A DNA stretch of 64,000 bases from Deltaproteobacteria bacterium (GTDB lineage Bacteria > Myxococcota_A > UBA796 > GCA-2862545): assembly GCA_007693595.1 (NCBI GenBank), contig REDI01000080.1:1-64000 (forward strand), given 5' to 3'. The translations under genes and the position numbers were made by a program. Under the pieces are notes generated by a model, which saw nothing but the letters and a program-made list of their open reading frames with translations, was not told where the DNA came from and did no database searches. Below, piece after piece: positions 7,740 through 14,969 of this stretch. The stretch's first letter is position 1. Each line of letters opens with the position of its first letter.

Positions 7740-9425
7740 ATGTTTCGTGCCACCGCACCCCTCCTCAGTGCCCTCGCGCTCCTATCCGCGTCGAGCTGCT
7801 CTGGCGCTCCAGAGCCGTGCACCGTCACCGAGAACGCAGACGGCAGCGCCACCATCTCATGCCCTGACGGCACGAGCCACACCCTCACGAACGGCCGCGA
7901 TGGCGAAGACGGCCGCGATGGCGAAGACGGCCGCGACGGCGAAGACGGCCGCGACGGCGAAGACGGCCGCGACGGTGAAGACGGGGCCTCGGCCCTCGTC
8001 GAGGTCGAAGAGCTCGAGGTCGGAGACGAGGACTGCCCCGAGGGCGGGGTGGCGGTCACCTTCGGCTACGAGGGCGACGACGCCGACGACCTCACGAGGG
8101 TCATCCTCTGCAATGGCGAGGAAGGTGGGGGCAACGGAGGAGCCGACGGTCGCTCCGCCTTCGTCGACGTCGAGGAGCTCGCCGAGGGCGACGAGGAGTG
8201 TCCCTCAGGCGGCCTGGCGATCACCTACGGCTACGCCGACGAAGGCCCCGAAGATCACACCACGGTCTACCTCTGCAACCCCTTCACTGGGGAGTTGGGT
8301 CCGACCCTGCCCCTCCTCGATGGCACAACCCTCGACGATCTCGATCAGGCCCCGCTGGGCTACGCCTTCAAGGAGCTGGACCTCGCCCTCGATGTCTCGC
8401 TCCACCCCTCTCACATCGACGAGTCCTACGGCGCCCGGCTCCAGTGTCGGTGGGGCAAGGTCCAAGAGGACGGGACCCTCGACTCCTCGGCCCGCTGGGT
8501 CGACTGTCCTGAGGCCCCCCTAACCCCCGAGCACGACCGCGGCCTCGGTTGGAGCGATGGGCTCTACGCCACAGAGTATCGGGTCAGAGCTGGGCTATCG
8601 GTCAGCACGGACCCCGTGCGCGTCCCATACTACCTGCACAACAACCTCGATTCCGCGCCCTCCTGCGATCGGAGGGCTCCCGAATCCGAGTTCTTCGAGG
8701 TCGCCCGAGACCTCATGGGCCCCTCCACCTCTGGGGCCTTCCGCGTCGACGGCGATCCTGAGGAGCCAGGCTACGTGCAGCTGAGCAACCCCTTCGTGTC
8801 GATCCACTTCGATCTACCTGTCCGGCGCTCGCTCGGCTTTCTCCTTCCCTCTCCGACCTTCTCTTCCTCTGATCCATCCATGGTGAGCGGACAGGTGCAG
8901 GTCAACTCCCTGCGTCGCCGCTTCGTCCTCTCCGACGATCGCCAGCAGCTCCTGATCTACCGCACCTACGCCTCACGCCGAGGCAACAGCACCTGCAAGG
9001 CCCTCTCCGTGGCCCGGCAGGATGAGCGACGCTTTGCGATGTACCGACGGGGCTGCGATGCGGTCGTCTTGGATCGCGATGGGGTCGGAGTCTGCCTGGA
9101 CGTCGATGACGACGGGCTAGTCCACGCGGTCGACGGCTGGCGCGCGGGCGACTGGCAGGTCGGCGCCTGGTTCCACGGCTTCGTCACGGCCGCCATGCCC
9201 CCCGATCAACCGCTTCGGGCCGGGGTCGACAACGCGATGTGGCGCGATCTGATCAGCCAGTACCGCGACAACACACCCAACGGGAGCCGGAACTTCAGCT
9301 CGAAGTGCTGGACCGATCCGCGCTGCGCGGAGGGCCAGACCAACAGAGCCACCTCCGGGCTGGTCTCCTGGCTCTACCTTCCCGATGTCGACTTCTACCC
9401 CAACATGCTGCCCCCGGCCCCCTGA
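7740..9425 (+). CDS. Lipoprotein with collagen-like GRDGED repeats and a conserved C-terminal domain
   Basis: A 561-aa predicted lipoprotein. The signal peptide ends near a SASSC lipobox. A short Cys-containing segment (about 25-50) is followed by five exact GRDGED hexapeptides (about 52-81), a collagen-like flexible spacer. Two related modules follow (VEVEELEVGDEDCPEGG and VDVEELAEGDEECPSGG), each with a TYGY/TFGY strand and a Cys, of the type seen after collagen-like repeats in myxobacterial surface proteins. Residues from about 215 onward form a large domain shared with the next gene (LQCRWGKV, YVQLSNPFV, VRRSLGF, DNAMWRDL, WLYLPD). The ATG has GAGG just upstream. The next gene begins 20 nt later. 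Function unknown; probably exported. Confidence 0.8.
   Translation: MFRATAPLLSALALLSASSCSGAPEPCTVTENADGSATISCPDGTSHTLTNGRDGEDGRDGEDGRDGEDGRDGEDGRDGEDGASALVEVEELEVGDEDCPEGGVAVTFGYEGDDADDLTRVILCNGEEGGGNGGADGRSAFVDVEELAEGDEECPSGGLAITYGYADEGPEDHTTVYLCNPFTGELGPTLPLLDGTTLDDLDQAPLGYAFKELDLALDVSLHPSHIDESYGARLQCRWGKVQEDGTLDSSARWVDCPEAPLTPEHDRGLGWSDGLYATEYRVRAGLSVSTDPVRVPYYLHNNLDSAPSCDRRAPESEFFEVARDLMGPSTSGAFRVDGDPEEPGYVQLSNPFVSIHFDLPVRRSLGFLLPSPTFSSSDPSMVSGQVQVNSLRRRFVLSDDRQQLLIYRTYASRRGNSTCKALSVARQDERRFAMYRRGCDAVVLDRDGVGVCLDVDDDGLVHAVDGWRAGDWQVGAWFHGFVTAAMPPDQPLRAGVDNAMWRDLISQYRDNTPNGSRNFSSKCWTDPRCAEGQTNRATSGLVSWLYLPDVDFYPNMLPPAP
7893..7982 (+). repeat. Five 18-bp tandem repeats encoding GRDGED
   Basis: Five consecutive 18-bp units of the form ggccgcgaYggYgaagac, differing only at third codon positions, encode GRDGED x5. 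Near-identity at the DNA level implies recent expansion or active homogenisation. Confidence 0.92.
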
Positions 9426-9445
9426 CCGCCGCTCCCAGGACCCCC

Positions 9446-10717
9446 ATGCGACTCCACGCTCAGTTTGGCTTCCTGCTGCTCTCCGCCTGCGGAGCGGACC
9501 CGATCGCGGGCGAGCCCACGCGACCCCCCGCACGGGTCGACACCGACTCCGGTATCGATACCGACTCCGACACCGACTCCGACACCGACACCGACTCGGA
9601 ATCCCACTTGCCCACCGTCGAGCTTGGGCCCACCTCCGACTACGTCTTCGGCGGCATCCGCGAGCAGCCGGTCGGCGCGAGCCGTGGCTATGCGTGGGAT
9701 CCCGCCGATGTGTCGATCGAGACCGTGCTGCTCGCGCCCGACCTCGCCGACGTCGATCCCCACCTTCAGTGCCGATGGGGCAAGGTCGACGAAGAGGGAC
9801 GCCTCGCCGACGATCTGGCGTGGTTTCCCTGCCCCGAGTCCCCCTTCACCCCGGAACACGATCTCACCGTGACCGGCGATGGGGCCTACCAGACACAGGT
9901 CCGCGTGGCGGCGGGCGGCTCCGTCAGCCCCGAGCCCATCGCCTACCCTTACTATTTGCACCAGAGCTTGAGCGGCGCGCAGGACTGCACCCTTCGCGCC
10001 GAGCCCGAGGCCTACTTCGACCGCGCGAGGATCCTGCTGGGAACCTCGGTCACCGGAGCCTTCGTCACCGACGGGGAGGCTGAAGATCCAGGGTATGTGC
10101 AGCTCAGCAACCCCTTCGTTCGGGTCAACTTCTCGCTTCCGGTCCGGCGGAGTCTAGGCTTCCGCATCGACGGTGGAACCTTCGCGCCCTCGCGACCCGA
10201 CATGATCTCAGGGGAGGTCGAGGTGCTCTCGCTCCGCCGGCGCTTTCTGCTCTCGGAGGATGGACGCCACCTGCTGATCTACCGTCGCTACGCCTCCCGC
10301 CGCGCCAACGGCGATTGCACAGGGATGAGCGTCGCCCGTCGCATGGGGACCCGCTCGATCATGCGCGCCTGCGAGGCCGTGGTGATAGATCGGGACGGGG
10401 TCGGTGTCTGCCTGACCACCGACGACGTGGGGGACGTACGCGCCGTCGCGGGGTGGCAGCCCGGAGACTGGACGGTGGGCGCGTGGTTCCACGGCTTCAG
10501 CACCGCCGCGCTCCCCCCCGATGAGCCGCTGAGGGTCAACCGCGACAACGCCATGTGGCGCGACCTGCTGTCCCGCCACGGAACGACGCAGGGCGGCCGG
10601 AACTTTAGCCCCAAGTGCTATCAGAGCGACACCTGCGCGGACGGGCGGGTCGCCCACGGAGCCACCGGCCCCATCCCTTGGCTCTATCTTCCTGATGCCG
10701 ATCTCTACCGCTTCTAG
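9446..10717 (+). CDS. Lipoprotein with DTDS linker, paralogue of the preceding gene
   Basis: A 423-aa predicted lipoprotein. The ATG at 9446 gives a short signal peptide with lipobox LLSAC; earlier in-frame starts overlap the preceding gene and are rejected. An Asp-Thr/Asp-Ser linker (about 30-55) leads into a domain clearly homologous to the C-terminal domain of the preceding gene, with conserved LQCRWGKV, TPEHD, YYLH, PGYVQLSNPFV, SLRRRF, DRDGVGVCL, GAWFHGF, DNAMWRDL, RNFS.KC and WLYLPD. The collagen-like region and the two modules behind it are absent, so the pair shares a head but not a stalk. The reverse transcriptase leader begins 45 nt downstream. Function unknown; likely envelope-anchored. 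Confidence 0.78.
   Translation: MRLHAQFGFLLLSACGADPIAGEPTRPPARVDTDSGIDTDSDTDSDTDTDSESHLPTVELGPTSDYVFGGIREQPVGASRGYAWDPADVSIETVLLAPDLADVDPHLQCRWGKVDEEGRLADDLAWFPCPESPFTPEHDLTVTGDGAYQTQVRVAAGGSVSPEPIAYPYYLHQSLSGAQDCTLRAEPEAYFDRARILLGTSVTGAFVTDGEAEDPGYVQLSNPFVRVNFSLPVRRSLGFRIDGGTFAPSRPDMISGEVEVLSLRRRFLLSEDGRHLLIYRRYASRRANGDCTGMSVARRMGTRSIMRACEAVVIDRDGVGVCLTTDDVGDVRAVAGWQPGDWTVGAWFHGFSTAALPPDEPLRVNRDNAMWRDLLSRHGTTQGGRNFSPKCYQSDTCADGRVAHGATGPIPWLYLPDADLYRF
9539..9602 (+). repeat. DTDS-encoding tandem hexanucleotides
   Basis: Repeated gacacc/gactcc units encode the Asp-Thr/Asp-Ser linker after the lipobox. They are the same units as at the left edge of the window, so the linker type recurs in unrelated lipoproteins. 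Confidence 0.75.
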
Positions 10718-10762
10718 CAGTCCAGAGGTTGCGTGCGGGCGCCGCCCCGGACACACTGGGTC

Positions 10763-10891
10763 GTCGTCGGGCGGTGCGCTCCCGGGCTCGCCCGGTCCCT
10801 CCCGGCCGGCGCTGGGGGCTGCGGCTCCCGCCGGCGATATTTGGCAGCTGCCCTTTGCGGTTTCTGCTGCAATGTTCCACCGCCCGACGAC
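10763..10891 (+). ncRNA. Candidate structured RNA upstream of the reverse transcriptase
   Basis: A 14-nt segment at 10763-10776 (gtcgtcgggcggtg) is the exact reverse complement of 10878-10891 (caccgcccgacgac), enclosing 101 nt. Inside are further hairpins: ccgggc/gcccgg (10782-10795), gccggc/gccggc (10805-10810 with 10830-10835) and gcagc/gctgc (10844-10848 with 10866-10870). The outer arm ends 15 nt before the RT start codon. A long-range stem closing a structured insert just before an RT is the layout of retron msr-msd RNAs and of template RNAs of some defence RTs. No retron priming AGC motif is evident, so the RNA assignment is inference. The same bases can be read as an in-frame extension of the RT, but codons there look non-coding. 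Confidence 0.42.
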
Positions 10892-10906
10892 CCTCGGGGG
10901 TCCGCG

Positions 10907-12199
10907 ATGCGACATCCCGACCTCAGCGATGCACGTTTCGAAGAGCAGCTCTTGGCGCTCTGCGACGGGGACCGTACCTTTCCCGGTCCCTTCGACCCGA
11001 TCGACGCGCGCCGTCGGCGGCGGGCCATCGCTCGTGACCTGGGCCGATCGGTACGGGCAGGGCGCTACACCCCCAGCCCCGGCCACCTCCGCCCCACCCT
11101 CATCGACGGAAAGCTACGCCCCCTCGTCCGGTCCAACCTCCTCGACGCCACGGTGGACCGGGTGCTGGGGCGCTGGCTCGCGCAGGCGATCGAGCCGACC
11201 CTCCCGCCGAGCCTGATCAGCTACCGACGCGGTCTGGGGCCCCTCGACGGCTGGCGGCGCGTCACAGACTGGATCACGCGCCAAGCGGCGGCCTCCCCCG
11301 ACCCCAGAGCGCGCCATCTCTGGGTCCTTCGGCGAGACGTGCGCCGCTATGGAGAGCACATCCCCGTGGGCCCTCAGAGCCCCTTATGGCGGATCCTCGA
11401 CCAAGCGATCGAGGATCGGCCGCTGGCTCCGAAGGTACGCACGCTGCTCCGATCTCTGATCCAGCGGGAGATCCTCGATGAAGACGGCCAAACACGCACC
11501 CTCACCCGAGGCAGCCCCACGGGATCGAGCCTTCAGCCCTCTGTCAACAACCTCTACCTGACCGAGCTGGACCGCACCATCGCCGCGCTCGACGGCATCT
11601 ACCTCCGCTTCGGGGATGACCTGATCTTCGCGTCCATCCATCGTGCCGAGGCCGAACAGGCCGAGGTGCTGCTCGACGAGGGGCTCACCCGCTTGGACCT
11701 GGAGTGGAAAGCCAGCAAGTCCCAGCGCCTATACCTCACGACCGCAGGGCGAGCAGGCCCCCCCGGCTGGCGCGGTGCGGCGCGGGTGGGGCTGTTGGGC
11801 ATGGACCTCACCGCGGCAGGAAGGATCGCCCTGAGCCAAGATAAGTGGCGTCACACGGTGCGCTCTCTGCGACGACGCCTTGGGCGCATCGCCCACAGCC
11901 CTCCCTTCGCCGCCGCCACCGTGGAAGAGCGCGCCCAGATGCTCTGCGAGGCCCTCCGAACCGCGCTGCAGCCCGGGGACCTCCGCGCCATCCATCACGC
12001 CTCCGCCCTAGCCTGCATCGTCGATGATCCCGGACAGCTCCGCGACTTCGACGCGACCATGCTCCGTCGAATCGCCTCGCTCGCCACACAGATTCCCAGC
12101 GCGCGTGCTTTTCGCGTCCTCTCCCCCAGAGCGCTCCACGCTCTGGGCTTCCCCTCGATCGTGCACCGGCGCAACCTCTCCTGGCGATCCCAAGCATGA
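10907..12199 (+). CDS. Reverse transcriptase of an unassigned (retron/UG-like) group
   Basis: A 430-aa protein with the palm signature of reverse transcriptases. Visible in order: the fingers segment KLRPLVRSNLLD (69-80), YRRGLG (106-111), catalytic Asp144 in LRRDVRRYGEHIPV, the G-x-P-x-G turn RGSPTGSSLQP (201-211) followed by NNLYLTELD, and FGDD (235-238) in place of the usual Y-A-D-D. All three catalytic Asp residues are present. A thumb-like GLLGMDLTAAG segment (296-305) and an alpha-helical C-terminus of about 110 aa follow. No endonuclease, maturase X or HNH domain is seen. The ATG 10907 is preceded by a weak GGGGG; the longer GTG frame from 10733 is rejected because it runs through the structured leader. 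The stop overlaps the next gene in an ATGA. It differs from group II intron RTs, and I do not see the NAxxH and VTG marks of classical retron RTs. Confidence 0.85.
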   Translation: MRHPDLSDARFEEQLLALCDGDRTFPGPFDPIDARRRRRAIARDLGRSVRAGRYTPSPGHLRPTLIDGKLRPLVRSNLLDATVDRVLGRWLAQAIEPTLPPSLISYRRGLGPLDGWRRVTDWITRQAAASPDPRARHLWVLRRDVRRYGEHIPVGPQSPLWRILDQAIEDRPLAPKVRTLLRSLIQREILDEDGQTRTLTRGSPTGSSLQPSVNNLYLTELDRTIAALDGIYLRFGDDLIFASIHRAEAEQAEVLLDEGLTRLDLEWKASKSQRLYLTTAGRAGPPGWRGAARVGLLGMDLTAAGRIALSQDKWRHTVRSLRRRLGRIAHSPPFAAATVEERAQMLCEALRTALQPGDLRAIHHASALACIVDDPGQLRDFDATMLRRIASLATQIPSARAFRVLSPRALHALGFPSIVHRRNLSWRSQA

Positions 12200-14148
12200 A
12201 GGACTGGTCTCGCCGACTCCGCCGCGACGCCCGCCGCAGGCTTAGACCCGGGATTGGGGATGTGATCTTGGGGTGTCGGCCCCTATCGTATCTCAGGCGC
12301 AGGCTGAGCCTTCCCCTGGGACGCTCGATCCTTCTCGGCTTCGCCCAGCTCACCGAAGCCTTCGTCCTCATGCTCTTCTTGGAGCCCGACTTCTTCCTTC
12401 CGATCCTGAGCATTCGGATCCTGGCCGGGATCTTCAGTTCGATGAGTTGGGGGGTCACCGAAGGTCTACGGGTCGAGCTTCGCGCCCTGCGCGCCGCACA
12501 GGACCTCACGGGCGCCCAGCAGCGGCTCGAGGTGGCCCTGGGCCGGGCGGTCGGGATCGCGGGCGCGATCCTGCTCGGCACCCTCGCCCTCATCGGTCCG
12601 GGGCTGGTCGTCGGGGAAGGGACCGTCGTCGACGCCTTCGCGCTCGCCCTCGCCTGCAAGACGGGGGTTGGGCTCGTCGGGCGCACCGTCCAGTCGGGTC
12701 CTGGCGCGACGCGGCGAGTCTTTCGCCCGCCGTGGTCGCTGCTCGGACCCGACGTGCTCGACTCGGTGGCGCTCATCGCGTTTTGGTGGTGGCTCGGGCC
12801 GTGGGCGGTCGCCGTGGCCCTCCTCACCGCCGCGATCGTACAGGGCAGTGTGGCCATCGCCTTCGCCTGGCGCGCCATGGCCGACGATCCGATCCGGCCT
12901 CAGCGGCTCCGGTTTCATCTCCCCTCTCCCCAGCTCGTGGGCCGAGTCTGCGCCTACGGTACCGCGGGCCTCAGCTTGGCCTTACCGAGCGGCATGGTGC
13001 TCAGCATCATCTTGGAGCAAGGCGACATCCCCCTGATGCTCCTGCTCTACGCCCTACGCCCCATGGCCGACGTCGTGCAGTCCGTGCCACGGCTCTACCT
13101 GATCGACACCCTGCGGATCCTGCCCCTGGGCCCTGGGCCCCGCCGCGTCCTGAACGTACACATCGCGCTGGCCATCGGCGTGGCCATCGGCTCGCTGGCC
13201 TTCTGGACGACCCTCGCCTGGCTGACCGGGCCATCCGACTTGCCCCTGACCTCATTCCTCCTCTTCCTCCTCTTCACCTTCTTCTCTTCCATCTTCGCCA
13301 TGACGGTCGTGCCCCCCCTCCTCGCCGGCCGGATCGGCGCCGTCTTGATCGGCGCGGTCCTGGCGGCCCTCCCCATCGCCCTCATTCGACCCTTCGACCT
13401 CGATCCCCTCCCAGCCCTCGCCCTCGCCTCCCTCGGCTCAACCCTGGGCGCGAGCTTTCTCTGGCGCCTACGCGGCGTCTGCCCGGAGCGGCCCTGGCGA
13501 GCCAGACCCATCCCCTTGCTCGACCTCCTTTCGCTGGCCCTGGATCGGTCCGGTGAGCTCTTACTCCTCCAGACCCGCGCCCCCTTCCCTGCACGGCGCG
13601 CCGGCCACCTGGCCAAGGCCCTCGCCGAGGATCCCACGGTTCGGATCGCGCGCGTCGGTCGTCGGCACAACGTCATCTGGTGCGAGGAGCCCTTCGACCG
13701 AGCTGCTCTCGAGCCCCGTATGGCCGGCCTGGGAGAGGTGGTAGCCTCCGCGAGGGGGCCCCAGATCGCTGCCCAGATCCTCCGATGGGCGGACGAGCCC
13801 GACGTGCCCGAGAGCCTCCGGGCCGCCCTCAGAACCGCGCCGGTCGATCGGGCCACGCTCCACAGCCAGCTCTCTCACCTGGTCTCGCGGGTGATCTGGA
13901 AGCCTGGGAGCGGTCGGCTACCGGGGCGGATCGGGACCGCCTTCGCACCCCTCGCGCGCTCGATCCGTAAGGGTCGGAGCGGCCGTCCCTCCCGCGCCCT
14001 GGAGGCGCAGGGGATCGACATGGCCGCCTTGCACGGCAGCGCCGGCGTCGAGGCGATCGCCCTCTTCCCGTCCAGCGACCCAGCGGCCGCGCGAACGGAG
14101 GCCCGGACCTTGATCTGGCGCGCCTCCATCGCCCGCATACTGGGCTGA
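12196..14148 (+). CDS. Polytopic membrane protein coupled to the reverse transcriptase
   Basis: A 650-aa protein with roughly ten to twelve hydrophobic segments over residues 40-430, preceded by a strongly basic N-terminus and followed by a soluble C-terminal region of about 210 aa. The membrane part loosely resembles flippases of the MATE/MurJ/Wzx type in length and segment spacing. The C-terminal region has no motif I recognise, though one stretch (RRAGHLAKALAEDPTVRIAR) recalls degenerate signalling domains. Its ATG overlaps the RT stop as ATGA, so the two are made together and probably act together. In known RT-based defence loci a membrane partner often serves as effector; that role here is inference. 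Confidence 0.75.
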   Translation: MKDWSRRLRRDARRRLRPGIGDVILGCRPLSYLRRRLSLPLGRSILLGFAQLTEAFVLMLFLEPDFFLPILSIRILAGIFSSMSWGVTEGLRVELRALRAAQDLTGAQQRLEVALGRAVGIAGAILLGTLALIGPGLVVGEGTVVDAFALALACKTGVGLVGRTVQSGPGATRRVFRPPWSLLGPDVLDSVALIAFWWWLGPWAVAVALLTAAIVQGSVAIAFAWRAMADDPIRPQRLRFHLPSPQLVGRVCAYGTAGLSLALPSGMVLSIILEQGDIPLMLLLYALRPMADVVQSVPRLYLIDTLRILPLGPGPRRVLNVHIALAIGVAIGSLAFWTTLAWLTGPSDLPLTSFLLFLLFTFFSSIFAMTVVPPLLAGRIGAVLIGAVLAALPIALIRPFDLDPLPALALASLGSTLGASFLWRLRGVCPERPWRARPIPLLDLLSLALDRSGELLLLQTRAPFPARRAGHLAKALAEDPTVRIARVGRRHNVIWCEEPFDRAALEPRMAGLGEVVASARGPQIAAQILRWADEPDVPESLRAALRTAPVDRATLHSQLSHLVSRVIWKPGSGRLPGRIGTAFAPLARSIRKGRSGRPSRALEAQGIDMAALHGSAGVEAIALFPSSDPAAARTEARTLIWRASIARILG

Positions 14149-14161
14149 GCGCAGCCGGGAA

Positions 14162-14177
14162 TGTTCCACGTGAAACG
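14162..14177. promoter_or_regulatory. parS-like ParB binding site
   Basis: TGTTCCACGTGAAACG matches the widely conserved bacterial parS (TGTTNCACGTGAAACA) at every specified position except the last. It lies in the short gap between the convergent RT-partner and TIG lipoprotein genes. parS sites nucleate ParB loading and usually cluster near the replication origin; parA and parB are not in this window, and no second site was found here. CTP-dependent ParB spreading would cover the neighbouring genes. Confidence 0.75.
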
Positions 14178-14193
14178 TAGTTTGGGCCTGAGC

Positions 14194-14838
14194 CTACTCG
14201 GTGTCAGCCACCGGCTCGGTGAGGGTCGTGATGGGTCGGCCGATCTCCTGCGCGAGTTTGTGGGCCCGATCATGGAGATCGACCTTGGGATCATCTGCGA
14301 AGCGCAGCCGATCTCCGTCGCTCCGTACCAGGGTGATCACGCTGCACCGCCCCCCCTTGGGGCCTGGTACATTGGCGAGCTCTACCCCGACGATCTCGTC
14401 GAGGCGGACCTTGACCGTCTCGCGCTCGCCGTCGCGAAAGAACTTGTCGATGGTGACCTCGCCTGCCACGCTGCTGACCCGCGTGTTGGCCCGATAAAGC
14501 TCGCCGCAGGGCACATCGCTGAGCGGCTGGAGCACCCGGAAGGCCGCCGGGGCGCGCAGGGCATACCGCCCGGTCGTGACGACCACATCGTAGGTGCCTG
14601 GCTCGATCTGCTCGGGGAGCTTCACTTGAATCGCGTCGGGGGCGACCCCTTCAACCGGCAGCTCGATGGCCTGGGCCTCGCCGGGAGAGGGTCGCTCGAC
14701 GCGAACGAGAACCGGCGCAGCGAGGCGCTCCCCGAAGATCTGCAGCTCGGCCCCCGGTAAGGCCTGGTCGGGCTCGACCGCGGTCAGGGTCGGCGAACCT
14801 GAGCAGGCGATGAGCAGACTGAGGAGGGCGGGGCGCAT
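14194..14838 (-). CDS. Lipoprotein with an IPT/TIG-like domain
   Basis: A 214-aa predicted lipoprotein with a short signal peptide and lipobox LIAC. Residues about 15-100 resemble an immunoglobulin-like IPT/TIG fold (LTAVEPDQALPGAELQIFG, then PGTYDVVVT). The C-terminal half is unrecognised. GGAG precedes the ATG at 14838. It is divergent from gpmI, with about 130 bp between them. Function unknown; probably envelope-associated. Confidence 0.72.
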   Translation of the reverse strand: MRPALLSLLIACSGSPTLTAVEPDQALPGAELQIFGERLAAPVLVRVERPSPGEAQAIELPVEGVAPDAIQVKLPEQIEPGTYDVVVTTGRYALRAPAAFRVLQPLSDVPCGELYRANTRVSSVAGEVTIDKFFRDGERETVKVRLDEIVGVELANVPGPKGGRCSVITLVRSDGDRLRFADDPKVDLHDRAHKLAQEIGRPITTLTEPVADTE

Positions 14839-14969
14839 TCGAAGATCTCCAAGAACACCAGGAGACTAGCAGACCCGAGGGAGGGGCGCCATCCACGCTT
14901 CTCGACCCACGCTCACCCGCTGATGCGCTGGGTTAGGCATCGGACCTGCCCTACGCTGCTGGAGTTCCG

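Noticed and set aside
10733-10906. N-terminal extension of the reverse transcriptase from a GTG at 10733
   Set aside because: It would translate the 14-bp inverted repeat and hairpins into a Pro/Arg/Cys-rich tract unlike RT N-termini.
9446-12199. Diversity-generating retroelement
   Set aside because: An RT follows two paralogous exported proteins, but the RT palm motif is not the DGR form, the lipoproteins lack the C-type-lectin ending, and I find no template/variable repeat pair with adenine-specific differences.
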